A stretch of DNA of 64,000 nt from assembly GCA_019722365.1 (NCBI GenBank), contig JADFUC010000759.1, positions 806,001 to 870,000 of the forward strand, written 5' to 3'. The notes under the pieces are model-generated. The model made no database searches. It worked only from the letters and a program-made list of their open reading frames with translations, and was not told the origin of the DNA. This stretch comes from Lithospermum erythrorhizon (Eukaryota > Streptophyta > Magnoliopsida > Boraginales > Boraginaceae). The position numbers and the translations under genes were made by a program. Positions 38,603 through 51,500 of the stretch are shown here, in pieces (position 1 is the first letter of the stretch; each line of letters begins with the position of its first letter).

Positions 38603-40626
38603 AATATGTGCTCAACATCAATCATATTGTTTTTAAATCATGTTTAATGAATTTATATAAAAATTTATGTTTATATATTTATACATAAATATATAGTATG
38701 AATTTTAAGCCATGTTAATTTTAATAAATGTGTTCATATATTCAAGTACATCAAAATTACATATTTTGGTGTTTTGATGATTAGCATAATTGTTTGTTTT
38801 TTTAAAAGGGTTTATATTATTTTAATTAGTTAATTAAAAGTGAAAATTTATAGATAAAGGCTTAAACTAAAAAATTTCTTAATATAATAATTTTTCCAGA
38901 AACCTAGGTTACGTAGGCTGTCTCACGTAAAATTTGGAATTTTTAAATTTTCGCTATTGTTTGCGAATTTTGAAATTATAATATTTAATACTAGAATTAC
39001 ATAATTAATTTTCGTAATATATTTTTCCAAAAATTCCTTTTTGATAATTTTTAAATACAGGAAAAGGTTTTCCATGGAAATTATATTTTTGGAGTGTTTA
39101 AAGTTTTCAAAAACGCCGCTTTGTACGTGTCAGACGTCCTGCCTACCTTCGGGTGGTTCCCGGTGACATTGGAAAGATATTTCCTCCTAGAGCCTATAAG
39201 TGGCGTTTAGGAAGTATCAAATCATCGCCATCTTTGTATGCCAGTTTTTGAAAAAGCCAAATTGCTTTTAAACCCTAGTTTGTGGTTTTTTAAAATTACG
39301 GTAAATTCAATTTGGGTTTTATGAATAAATATCATATATTAAATTATGGTAACGTAAATTACCCAATTTAAAATAATTTTATTTAATTCACTCATTCTTT
39401 TAATTATTAACCTTTAGTTATTTATTTATTAAAAGGTTAAACATATTAATAATTATCTCTGTTATTTAGTATATATAATAAATATAATTACTTTTAAGTA
39501 TTTATATTATTATATTTGGTATGAAATTATTGGACACATTTTATATATATATATGCATCAATTAATTTTGATTATATATTTTGCATTTAAAATTCATTTA
39601 TCAGATGGTTTATTTCATTCTCTCTATTTAATGTATTTAATAAATGCATTTTCACGTGATTTATTTTTTATCTTATATACATTGTAATGGGAATAAAAAG
39701 GGGATATATTGATATAACCTAGTTTTGGTATTTTGTTTTTAAATACGGTATTTAACGTTAAATACGGTATTTAGTCGCTTTTCATTTTATTTATTTATTT
39801 ATTTATTTTTCTCACCCACAAGCCTCGCGCTGGGCTGCCTTAGTTAGGTTAGTAAATAAATTTATTTGTGGGAGGCATCAAGATGACGCCCACCAAGATT
39901 TCCACTGCAACTTTAAAGTTTCCAAAGTCAGTTATCACAAGACTCCGCACTCAGTGTCAGAATAGACATGCTAGTATTACACTTCTCAGAAGTGTCAGAA
40001 TAAGTATATTTTTGGGTCATATCATATATCTCCTTAATGTATATTATTTATTTTATTTTCATGATCTGCATATTACTTGAGTATGTGCTATATAACATGT
40101 TAAATAAATATCAAATAATATTAATCTTACCACTAAAATTTAAGCATCATATCAAGCCAATTTTAAAGTCGCGGCAACTTATTAAGGCTACTAAGCACAC
40201 CTGCGGACGGCAAAAGTACTAGTGTCGATGTATGACAACGTATCATGTCAGTTGATTTCACTAACGCTGCTGGCTTTCATTTATCATTCCCAAGCAACTT
40301 AATCGGGTTTAATCGATTGTTTAACCGGTGATTTCCACTAACGCTGCGGGTTCGCGGATACAACCGTTAAGTAGCATCACGTAGGCATGCTAGTAACACA
40401 AGAGTTATGTCGTGTTTACATAATTGGTTAGTTAACCTACTTTCGTGTTGGTTTTTCAAAATGTATGCAGTGTTGCCGTTTGAAATCCTAGCATAGTAGA
40501 TCTTACATATTAACAAATTTTGTGAGATTTTGAGTATTAGTATTACTTTACAATTTATTTTGTAAGTGTTTAACATGATAGATTACTAAACTGTTGTCTT
40601 TTACATATTTATTCTTGTAGAATTGA
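38603..40626 (+). other. Copia element leader region
   Basis: Two kilobases between the PBS-like site and the first gag similarity, longer than usual for copia leaders. Mostly AT-rich; a GC-richer patch at 39110-39230 and an (ATTT)n run at 39784-39811 stand out. A short direct repeat of TAAATACGGTATTTA occurs twice at 39741-39773. No coding match. Confidence 0.4.
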
Positions 40627-41090
40627 AATGGTTGTCCCTTAACACACCTAAAAACTCGCTTCGATCTGCACTTGAAAAGTGCAAGCTTAACAACTCGAAC
40701 TTTGATGACTGGTCTCGAAATGTGAGATGTTCAAGCAAGTGGTAGGAATGTAATATGTGTTGAATACTAAGGTTTCGTCCAAACCAAATGACACTTCAAC
40801 TAATAAGGAAAGTGGAAACCTATAGAAAACACAAGTTCTGATGACGCAGATGTCCAACGCCTTATGCTAGCTAATATGGAATCAAGGCTTCAAATCTCGC
40901 ATGAAAAGGTGAAAGCATACGACACGCATCGGCAACTCGATGAGTTTTTTCTAAAGGAAGCAAGAATGAGAGATATGATGACTGCTCGTGTTCGCATTGA
41001 CCGCAGAAGTTGCGAAATGGATAGGTCATGTGCCCACATGTCATTAAACGATAGGTTTCGTCAATCTACCAATGCCCCTGTGCACCCAGC
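40627..41090 (+). pseudogene. Copia gag remnant
   Basis: Traces of the copia gag polyprotein: LRSALEKCKLNNSNFDDWSR at about 40660-40720, then ADVQRLMLANMESRLQISHE, DTHRQLDEFFLKEARMRD and a region matching MTEG-type gag near 41000. Frames change at least once. The gag reading is cut off by the plastid 16S fragment that follows. Confidence 0.7.
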
Positions 41091-41154
41091 CAAGCTTCGA
41101 AGAATCGGATGAGACCTTATCCGAAATCTTTTCTAGAGATTCTCTCAATTTGTC

Positions 41155-41700
41155 ATTAACTTCAACGCTGGCCGCCGGGTACGTAGTTAGCCGATGCTTA
41201 TTCCCCAGATACCGCTATCGCTTCTTCTCCGAAAGGTTTCACGACCAGGCCTTCTACCTCCACGCCGCATCAAGCCCGCTGCTTTCGCCTATCATGAAAA
41301 AATTCCCACCGCCGCCTCCCCCGTAGGAGTCCGGGTCGTCTCGCCTCCCAAAGGTGGCCGATCATCCTCTAACCGCCTATATCGATCATCGGCTGTAAGC
41401 TATTGCCTCACCAACTAGCTAATCGACGCGAAGCCCTCCCTCGGCGGACTCCTCCTTTGCTCCTCAGCCACGGGGTATTAGCAACAAGCTTCAACTCGTT
41501 GTTCCCTCCCAAGGGCAAAATTCTTACTAAGTACTCACCCGTCCGCCACCGAAATACCACTTCCGTCCGATTTCAGATGCAGCAAGATGCCGCCAGCTGC
41601 TCATCCCGGCCGTGAGATCGAATCCTCCATGAGATTCATAGTTGCATTACTTATAGCTTCCTCGTTTCCTCAGAGTTGCACATTTATAGTTGCATAAGTT
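41155..41700 (-). pseudogene. rrn16: Plastid 16S rRNA (rrn16) 5' fragment, nuclear insertion
   Basis: The plus strand is the antisense of the first ~500 nt of plastid/cyanobacterial-type 16S rRNA. Landmarks, read along the plus strand: GTAGTTAGCCGATGCTTATT with CCCCAGATACCG, CCTTCTACCTCCACGC, a degraded universal CTCCTACGGGAGG complement, GTAAGCTATTGCCTCACCAA and CTAGCTAATC, GGGGTATTAGCAA, and CACCCGTCCGCCAC. It runs on through TCCATGAGATTCATAGTTGC and ATTACTTATAGCTTCC, which is the plastid rrn16 leader and so marks chloroplast rather than bacterial origin. It carries many small indels. It is not a functional rRNA gene. Confidence 0.88.
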
Positions 41701-41879
41701 GAGTTATTCTTGGAAACGAATCCGCATAAGATGATCACGAATACCGAGAACATCTAATTCCGAAAGCGTTAAGTTTACTTCTTCTATTTTCAGCGGTCCA
41801 AAAATAAGAAGAAGCTTACCGCAACGCTAAGGGCCCTGGCAAACCAAGGTCAAGCAGATCGGGCTGGTGAAAACAACAC

Positions 41880-44800
41880 AAAAGAGACGTTGTCATTGAC
41901 AGGGTGGAAACCCGGGGTCACTTTGCAGCTTCCACTGGCAAAGAAGTTCTTGGAAGATAGGAAGAATGGTTTAACAACCACTCAGCCTACAGGTATATAT
42001 GTTATTGAAGTTTGTACAACTTCTAATTCTACTTCGTGGGTGCTTGACACTGGCTGTGGTTCTCATATTTGTCGCAATGCGCAGTAGCATGCAAGTGCTA
42101 CTTAAAAGAGGGTAGACGACTACGCGGTAGGAACGACGCTGTAAGGTTTGGTGGGCCCCGACAAAGAAGATCCATTAGTTTAAATTTGTCTACAGGCCTT
42201 GTTTTGAATTTAAACAATAAGCTATCAAGTATGTCAAAGCTATTGGGTAGAAATATTATTTCCATTTCGATTTTGAATAATGAAGGTTTTTCATTTTCAA
42301 TTGATCCTAATGCATTTAGGATCTCTAAGAATGGTATAATATATGGTAATACATCTCTGCAAAATGATCTATATATTTTAGACACATCTATCGACAATAT
42401 AACAAAATCTTAAAAGGAATAAAGCTCTTAACGACTTCTTTAAACCCCACATACCCATGACATTGCAGACATATATAAACGAACCGTATCAAGAAACTTC
42501 ACTCTAGTGGAATACTTGAAGGTTTCGATTATGAATCATACGATAAGTTAATCTTGCCTCATCGGGCAAATAATTAAATTGCCTCTCACTGATACAACGA
42601 AATGGCAAATGATTTGTTAGGGATCATACACACCTGACGATATGGGTCAATGAACACATCTACAAGAGGTGGGTTATACTCATTTAATTATATTTAATGA
42701 TGATTAAATAGACGTGTTTATGTGTGTATCTGATGAAACACAAATATGAATCCTTTGAGAAATTTAAAGAATTTCAAAATGAAGTACAAAACCAATTGAA
42801 CAAGACTGTAAAGATTCTTCGGTCTGGTAGAGGAGGAGAATATTTGAGTCATGAGTTTAACAATCATCTTAAAGAGTGTGGTATTGTTTCAATAACTCAC
42901 TTCCAAATAGAACGCCTAGCCAACATAACGCGTGTCCGAAGGAGAAATCAATCTTACCGATACGGTTCGACCATACGAGCCTCTCTCGATCTACCAATTA
43001 ATTTCTAGGATATGCACTACAAAGCACAACACTCGCACTTAATAAATGTCCAACTAAATCAGTAGAGAAAACTCCTCATGAATTCGCGGCTCGGGGAAGT
43101 TCCCAAGTTGGATTTTCTCGTGATTTTTAAATGCCATGTTTTACGCAAGAAATTAACAAGAGATAAACTAGCGCTCCAAGTCTCGATAAATGCTACTTTA
43201 TCGATATCTAAAGGAAACCGCCGTTACTACTTCACTCCGGCGACGGTATCAAATATTCGCTGCTGTATCGTGAGCATTCCTTGAAAAGAAATATCCGGCC
43301 CGTGGCGGCTGTGGCTCGGGTGTGTTCACTTCTTGGAGGAAACCTCAAAGACGACGTAAGGTTTAATCAGTTACCACACCTGGGCAGACGACTAGCGATC
43401 AACGAGAATTATGCCTTCTTGGCTGCAGAAGACCCAGCCTGACCGGGCCGTGAAGTCGCTGGGCTAAACCTTTAGAGAGATTCACTGTAGATCACAAGAA
43501 TCGACTGCTTAGATGCGAATTTTCATGATTGAAGCTTATTTGCCTTTACCTCTTGGCGAGGTGAGGCAAACGAAAAGCTAAGATGTTGATAAATGGCTAA
43601 TAGCCATGGCTCGGAGATGGATCTCACGTACTCAAAATAAGGCTCGTCCTTGTTAGATTTTACCTCCAATGAGGTTCGCCCCATTGAGTATAACGGGTAT
43701 TTAAGAAGAACATGACAAAGCATCTTTAAACGTCCACAAGTGCTAAAGCCATAAGTAAAGGTCTACAAGTTCATGGAATCACTATGATGAAACCTATTTT
43801 TGCTGCCATGCTTAAGTCCATCCGGATAATCTTAATCATTGACGATTCCATGACTACGATATGACAAATGGACGTGAAAAGACCGCCTTCCTCGAACGGA
43901 AATCTCGAGGGAAGATGCTTTTATACGGTACAACCTCCTAATTTACATGTTTCAAAAAGACCTAAGAAGGTATACAAAGCCTACAAAGGTCCACTTGTCT
44001 CAAGCAAGCATCCCGCTAGCTTGGAATATCCGCTTTGACAATCAATCAAAGATTTTGGATTCACCGTAAACGGCTAAGAATCTTGTGTATACAAAGGCGT
44101 GAACGAGTTAAGAGCAAAATTTATAGTCCTCAGGCGTCGATGACATACTAATCATTGGAAATAATGTAGAAGCTACTTCAAACTCAATCGCGATCGATTG
44201 CGGTAAATGTTTCTCAACGGGCGACTTAGTGAAGTATTAATATATTCCTGAATCAAAATTCATCGATCGGCTAATCGGTCGATCGAATCCTTTGCCGTGA
44301 CACTTATATCAATAAGATATCAGAAAGGTTCAATGAATGATTCCAAGTAATCTCCCACGAGACATCACTGAGTTCAACTCGAAGTCACGTTGTCCCACCA
44401 CACGCCGATATGAACAGCAAGAAAGACATACCTAAGCTCGACTATGCGTCCATCGTATGTCATGTCGCGGCACAGACTGATGTGTCATATGTGCGTATAA
44501 TACCGATACCAAGCTAATTCGAAGCGGCCACTGTATCAAGGAAATACATCTTAAAGCATCCGAGAAATAACTAAATATGTATTCTTGGTATATCGCGAGA
44601 CGAAGAGTTGGTTGTTACCGGGTACACCGATAGCCAGCTTCCAACCGACAAAGATGACGGTCGCCTCGTGTTGTTTTGTCTTAACGCGGAGCAGTATCTT
44701 GAGAAGCTCCAAATAGAGTACTGCATTTATTCTACTTGCTGCACTGAAAAGACGACCATCGACGCCGCGAAAAGAAGCTTGCTGGATTAAGAAATTCGCA

Positions 44801-44900
44801 GGATCGAGCTTGAGTTGTGCCATCATTGAAGGCTAGTGGAATTGTTAGCGCACAATCCCGCGCCATTACTCAAGCCAGGCGGAACCCCGGTTAATATCAC
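41880..44900 (+). pseudogene. Copia pol remnant: protease, integrase, RT, RNase H
   Basis: Protease: FLEDRKNG, then STSWVLDTGCGSHIC with the catalytic DTG (about 41957-42075). Integrase N-terminal side: LLGRNIISISILNNEGFSFSI and ISKNGIIYGN (42235-42390). Integrase core: FEKFKEFQNEVQNQLNK with ILRSGRGGEYLSHEF (42748-42865), then VEKTPHEF and GEVPKLDFLVIFKCHV (43063-43145). RT: DKWL.AM.SEMD near 43580, AMLKSIRIILII (about 43808-43843), DVK and NGNLE near 43872, VYKAYKGPL, and DTYINKISERFN near 44299. RNase H: DEELVVTGYTDSQLPTDKDD (about 44600-44658). Stops and frameshifts occur every 100-300 bp, so nothing is translatable. Confidence 0.82.
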
Positions 44901-45910
44901 AAATGCAAAGTACGTATCGTAAAAGTGTCACCCGACAAATATGCTTTTTATGAGATGCAACATATATAGGTTAATGTTGCCGCTTTTTACCAAACTATTA
45001 CTACTCAAAAGAAAAGATTTATGAACATGCAATGAATATTAGTCTTAGACACCTAGCTGTGTTAGGTTTAGTGTGAGTTAAGCAGATCTTTCCTCATATG
45101 CTAACAAATAATCAATATTACGTGCTTCTCTATATATCAATACATTTGTTAGCTATGTTTATGTGTTTATATATCTTAATTTCTATATATAACTCCTCTG
45201 TTGTATCCTCGTTGAGTAAAAAAAGTGAAATTCCTAGGTTAATTCCAGTGTTTCTCAAAGAGGCAACCTCGAAGTGCTTCCACAAATAGTAACCTCTTCA
45301 AGTCTAGAAACATAAGATAGTCATTCTCCTTTGCAAGATGAGAAATTGGGGGCGACTAGCATTTGATGACTAACATAGTGATTGATTAATGATCACCCAT
45401 TTTCTTGGATCATGAGAGCCAGGAAGCCTAATCAATCTTTATAGGTTGTCGGGCTTGCATAACCGAGAGCTGGGGATTGGACAGAAAATCATAAAAAGAT
45501 ACGCAGATTCAAGGTTTTGGCGACATTTCGCTTAAAACTCTATGTTTTTAGCAATTTATGTGACTGCTGTATATAACTATCTATGTTATATGAATTGTGT
45601 CCTTTGACTATCTCAAACGCTCCATTTTAAATGGGGATCATAACGGCATACGTTAAAAAGCGACACCTGCGAGTATAAGAAAGAGGCGCCGACATACTAT
45701 GCGGATTTATCCATCCTTAATATACAAAGTAAATCTCGGTCTCAAACGAGTTTGGGACCCATTGGTTTACGGGATTATAGTACCTTTAGCCGCTTCAACT
45801 CGAGTAAAGAAAGTCGCGAAGCGCTTTCACGACACACTTCTTATACTCGTGACTGTAGATCGGTGATAAAATGAATTGTGTTAATCGCCCGGGGCGGCAA
45901 AAGTGAGAGC

Positions 45911-46830
45911 TGCCGTGGAAATCAACGAATACGGTTTAATAATTACGTTTGTCATGACAATTATCAGAATAATTCATTTACTAGTTTAGTTAAATAAGAT
46001 TACTAAAACTAAGTGTTCAAAGGAATAGTAATTGTAATTACTAGTCGGGCGCCAGATAATATTGGGATTATGTCGATTGCTGTGTATCTCATATACCGCA
46101 ATAATAATAATTCAATAATTATATTATTATACCTACCGCTATTGGCTCGAGGTTAAGCCCGCCACAAATACAAAGCAAGGACGTTGAATTATTTTTATGT
46201 GTGAAATTAAACTATATTCTGAAATCGGTAGTCTGACAGAATCAATAAAATTCTCAATCGGTAATTTTACATCGAGCAATTTTAAAATATTAATCGATTT
46301 AATCCTCAATTAATTAATCCTGATAGTTAATTAATAAAAACAATTAGTTGAACTTGTTAATAACTTGTTAGTAGTAATTTTACTTAACGAATTAGTTTAA
46401 TTAAACGAGCCGTGCCTCACAATAAATATTCGACTTTAGGTTAAATAATAATATTATATTAAAGGAGGAAATTAGGTAATAAAAACCTAATCATCACAAA
46501 GCATTTTCATGCCTCCCTATTTTCTTTTGAGTCGTGCAAAATCAAGTGTCAAACTTGAAAATTTTACTTTGATTTTATCATCCGATTATCCAAGTCAGTT
46601 TCTAGCTTCTGCAAGAAACTCAAGTATACTCCCAACCCCTCCTACCGTTGACAATCTGTAGACATCACAATTTGTGGGCGCTTATATTAATTCAAACGAG
46701 GCTTTAAAGTTATTGGTGAATTTTCCGCTTATATTACAATATATGTTTATATTTGATATTAAATATGTTAATTTGGTCCTATATGTAATTTGTTTAAAGT
46801 CTTATATAAGTTTTGCATGTTATTTTCCAT
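45911..46830 (+). repeat. Right LTR of copia element
   Basis: Partner of 37656-38586, preceded by the purine-rich AAAAGTGAGAG. It begins TGCCGTGGAAATC. Large local differences from the left LTR (for example 46046-46160) are not simple point mutations. Confidence 0.8.
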
Positions 46831-48544
46831 AAAATGAAACTCAACGAAGACAAGAGTGGGATCAATTGTGGTGTATTTGTTTGGTTATTTTTATGCTATA
46901 TGGCAAATACGATAACATGACTGCAACTATATACTAAAGTACTAAACTATGTTAATAAACTACTAAACTACTCGGTATATATAGGAAGTGCTATATAAAT
47001 AAATATCAATAGTAGTATATTAAGTATGAGGTAGTAAAAGCTGTACCCACGCGAATGGCTCTGAATTATGGCGCTGAGCGATTCTTTTAAAACTTTTTAT
47101 ACGAGATTTTTTAAATTCGATAAATTAATATTCGACTATTTAATAAACCTCTTTACGATAATATTTTCTGCCCCCTCCTAATTCTGTGACATTACGTTAA
47201 ACAATAATTCGTCTTTTTCATTGTTTCTAATGCTAAACATCATACGCGACTACGTTTTTCAGAGCGCTCAACCAAATATCAATGTAACATCGCCTCGCTG
47301 GCCTGACAAAAGACTTATGGTCGTGGATACCGCGCGATTGCTTTTTTTTTCCTTTTTCTCGATTTTTATAATGGGGCTTGTTTTTCAATTATCAACTACG
47401 CAGAAATTGGCAAATTAATACTGATTATTTAATAAGCTCTCAATATAATATTTTTTGCCTGCTCCGACTTTATTAATAATTTGCGCTTCTTTTTCGCCTT
47501 TTCATTATTTCTATGCACGGTCACATGCTTAATCGTGTTTTTTTTTCCTTTTTCACGTGAATATTTTTTTCCCTTTTTTAACGGTTGTTTTTTTCAATTA
47601 TCAACAACAATGTAGTTCCTATGTAAATTAATATTCTCATTACTAATAAACTCTAAGATAATATTTTGGCCTCCCGATTCGATAGCACTCAATAATCCGT
47701 GTTTTTGCTTCATTTTTCATTATTTCTAGTCGATCAAGCTTTTTTAAGTAGCTCACCAACTATCAATAAAATATCATCTTACTCCGCCATTCGACGGCAC
47801 TACAACCTAGTATTTATACTACAAGATGTGGTTGCCAAGTAAGAAAACATGAAGAGTCACGTGCACCACTTGAGGATGTACTCATTAGTCTAGAACATCA
47901 TAGGATCTTAGATCAGCTCAATCAAGTACTGAGATCTACTCTACCAAATTATCAATAAAATTCTCCTAAATTCAACTCTTCATTAATTTTATCAAATTTT
48001 AATATTATTTTTTTAATTTTTATATAGAATTGATTCGTTTTTTATTTTGTATGATACTTAAGGAATTATTACAGTTGAAAATGAGGGGAAAAATAAACAA
48101 AATTACTCTAATGATTTTATAAGAAACGAACATGAAACGCCAAATAAATAAGCGAAAAGTTGACAGAGTAATCATATATCCGACCAAGCATATTTTAGCC
48201 ATATTTGTGACCGTAAGTCGTATGATCCAATATAATTGAAAATATTAGTCATATTTAATATCAGTCACTTACACTAAATAAATAAAGACGCTTACTACAC
48301 TTTCTCTCATTTTTGAAACACCTTACCTCAATTTCAAATTCTCGTAGTTGTGCTAAATCAAATCTCCACCATCCATTTCAAATTTCAAATCACCCATCAT
48401 TTCCCTCCTTCTATTTAAACCTCCCTCTTCTTGACCAAATGTGACAATCTTTTGGGACACACTACCCCCCCTCCACCCTACCCCCACCCACCCCCACAAA
48501 ATGCTCCAAAGAAGAAACAACCACCCCCTACCCCATCAACCACC
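46831..48544. other. Copia-TOP2 intergenic region with a ~210-290-bp degenerate tandem repeat
   Basis: Three diverged units begin near 47113, 47404 and 47613. Each has AAATTAATATT, then ATTTAATAAACTCT, then ATAATATTTT with a C-rich stretch, AATAATTCGT-like, and TTTTCATTATTTCTA. No coding function. The last 150 bases (from about 48400) are C-rich and probably the TOP2 promoter and leader. A longer upstream TOP2 frame exists from 48431 but starts with TTG, not ATG. Confidence 0.55.
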
Positions 48545-51500
48545 ATGGATCCCCAACCTCTACCCCTCCAATCCAACAACATTGCCAACATCGAAAACAA
48601 TAAATTCGCAACAAAACCCAAAACAATCGAACAAGTGTACCAGAAGAAAACCCAACTCGAACACATCCTCCTTCGCCCCGATACCTACATTGGCTCCGTC
48701 GAAAAACACAGACAAGAACTCTTTGTGTACGAGAATGATGTTATTGTTCGAAGAAATGTTGATTTTGTACCAGGTTTGTGTAATTTATTTGATTAATTAT
48801 TTCTTAGTGATGTTAATAACAAGCAAATATATATCAAAAATGGAGGCTTTAGGAATTTGTTAATTTTATTTACTACTTTTGTCCCAAAAATATTGTCCAG
48901 TTTGTGTAATATATTTGATGAATTATTTGTTAATGATGTTGGTAATAAGCAAGTTGATAAAAAGTTGAAGTCTTTTAAGTGTCCCAAAAATATTGTCCAG
49001 TTTGTATAATATATTTGATGAATTATTGGTTAATGGTGTTGGTAATAAGCAAATTGATTTAAAATGGTCTTTTGAGTGTCCCAAAAATATTTTCCAGTTT
49101 GCATAATATATTTGATGAATTATTGGTTTTAGTGATGTTGGTAATAAGCAAATTGATGAAAAATGAAAAGTGTCCCAAAATATTGTCCAGTTCGTATAAT
49201 ATATTTGATGAATTATTTGTTAATGATGTTGGTAATAAGCAAGTTGATAAAAAGTTGAAGTCTTTTAGTGTCCCAAAAATATTATCCAGTTTGGTTCAGT
49301 GGTGTTTTGATAATAAGCAAAAGAGAAAAAAATGCAGACTTTAAGAGTTTGTTGATTTTATTTACTAGTTATGTCCCAAAAGATTGTCCAGTTTGATCTA
49401 CAATGGTCAAAATGAATTAATTTATTGTCTTTAATTGACCCGTTTGAATCAAAATTATCGTGTTAATAGTGAAGCGCAATGGAAATGATATCTTTTAATA
49501 TATTTGTGACCAAATATTATAATAATTATATTGTATGTTCAATAATAAACAGTATCGGTGTATCAGTAATGTGTCATAAGACGAAGATTTGTTGATAATG
49601 TATCAGGTTTGTACAAGATATTCGATGAAATATTGGTTAATGCTGCTGATAACAAGCAAAGGGACCCGAAAATGAAGTCTTTAAGAGTTGATATTAATGT
49701 TGAAGGGAATTGTATTAGTGTGTTTAATGATGGAGATGGTGTGCCTATTGAGATGCATCAGGAGGAGAAGGTCTATGTGCCTGAATTGATTTTCGGGCAT
49801 TTGTTAACTAGTAGTAACTACGATGATGGTGAGAAGAAGACTACTGGTGGAAGAAATGGGTATGGAGCAAAGTTGACTAATATTTTTTCGACCGAGTTTG
49901 TGATTGAGACTGCTGATGGAAAGAGGAGGAAGAAATATAAGCAGGTATACTATCGGTTTGATTGTAATTAATGAACTTTGCCGACTTAATTGACAAACAA
50001 AATTTGGATTGCTATAAAAGTTGTCATGTTAATGGTAAAGTGCAACTGAAAAAATGTGTTTCACTATCTATTTGACCTAATATTGTAGGGTATATACAAC
50101 GTATTTGGTTTGGACATTAATAATGTCAACATTTCAAAACTAGACGGTGTTTTTTGACATGGAGGTAGTTGAAAAAATATGATGGCTTGATACATTAATT
50201 TGGGTTTTTACTTTGAATTTGAATTGTGCATGGTGTTGTTTACTCATTTAGATATTGAATTATGATTTAGTTATCACAGATGTTTTTGTCATGTGGGTGT
50301 TTATTCAGATCTTTTTGTTCAAAACCACAAGATCATGGTGCAATTCTTTAGGTTATTGATTTACTGGATTGTAATTGTAGGTTTTCTCTGAAAACATGGG
50401 CAAAAAATCCGAGCCTATAATAGAAACATGCAAAGCTACTGAAAATTGGACCAAGGTTACATTTAAGCCGGACTTGAGCAAATTCAGCATGACTCATCTA
50501 GAGAATGATGTTGTTGCACTGATGCAAAAGCGTGTTGTCGATATGGCGGGATGCTTATCTGAGTGCTCTGGAGCAAATTTAGTTGTCCAGCTAAATGGTA
50601 AACCTGTTCCAATTAAGTCTTTTGAAGAGTACTGCAAGCTTTATGTACCTGCCGATGAGAAGAGTGTTTATTACAAAGATGACAGATGGAAGGTTTGCAT
50701 CTGTGCTAGTGATGGACAGTTTAAACAGGTTTGTAAAATAATATGTTGAGCAATGGATATTTGTAAGTTGATAACCGATGTTTAAGCTATATGGTTTCAA
50801 CTTTTGATTCTTTGTATTTGATCTATCAGGTCAGTTTTGTCAATGGAATTGCAACAATCAAGGGCGGAACTCATGTAGATCACATTGCTAACCAGATAGG
50901 AAAGCATTTCGCTGATAAACTGAGCACGAAAAAACTGACCATTACTCCTAACAATGTAAAGAACCAGTTATGGGTATTTGTCAATGCCCTCATTGACAAC
51001 CCAGCTTTCGATTCTCAAACTAAGGAGACTCTGACACTTCGGCAGAGCAGCTTTGGTACTAATTGTGAACTTTCCCCAGCATTTCTGAAGAATATTGGTT
51101 AGTCTTTGAATTTTTTACTTTTTCTGACTTGTTTTTATATTGTTCTTCTCCTTGAAAGTTACGCTTATGTTTTTCGTCTCTTCTTCAGAGAACAAAACTG
51201 ATGTTAAGGACAGACTCCTCACCTGGGTTGACTTCAAGCAGAGAAAGGATCTGAAGAAAACTGATGGAGCTAAAAAAGGGCGGATACATAATATTGAAAA
51301 ACTTGAGGATGCTAATGAAGCAGGAGGTAGGAATTCGGAGAATTGCACATTAATATTGACAGAAGGAGATTCAGCCAAGGCCCTTGCAGTAAGTGTTTGA
51401 AATAGAAAATTTTGATTCTTTCTTAAATTCTGGCATGTGATGGGAACAAACATTTTACAGATGGCAGGATTATCTGTTGTTGGTCGAGACAGATATGGTG

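Larger units (their letters stand above)
37656..46830 (+). mobile_element. Ty1-copia LTR retrotransposon, heavily degraded
   Basis: Two related LTRs of about 920-930 bp (37656-38586 and 45911-46830) flank an internal region with gag, protease, integrase, reverse transcriptase and RNase H traces in copia order on the plus strand. Every pol segment is recognisable only by jumping frames, and large stretches between matches are unalignable by eye. A PBS-like site follows the left LTR. No polypurine tract stands out beyond the AAAAGTGAGAG at 45899-45909 directly before the right LTR. Outer boundaries are approximate. A plastid rRNA fragment sits inside gag. Confidence 0.85.

Noticed and set aside
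41072..41615. Several open frames on the plus strand rich in Pro, Arg and Ser
   Set aside because: They are antisense translations of the plastid 16S rRNA fragment.
48431..48544. N-terminal extension of TOP2 from 48431
   Set aside because: The first codon is TTG and the added sequence is Pro/Thr-rich leader translation; the ATG at 48545 has good context.
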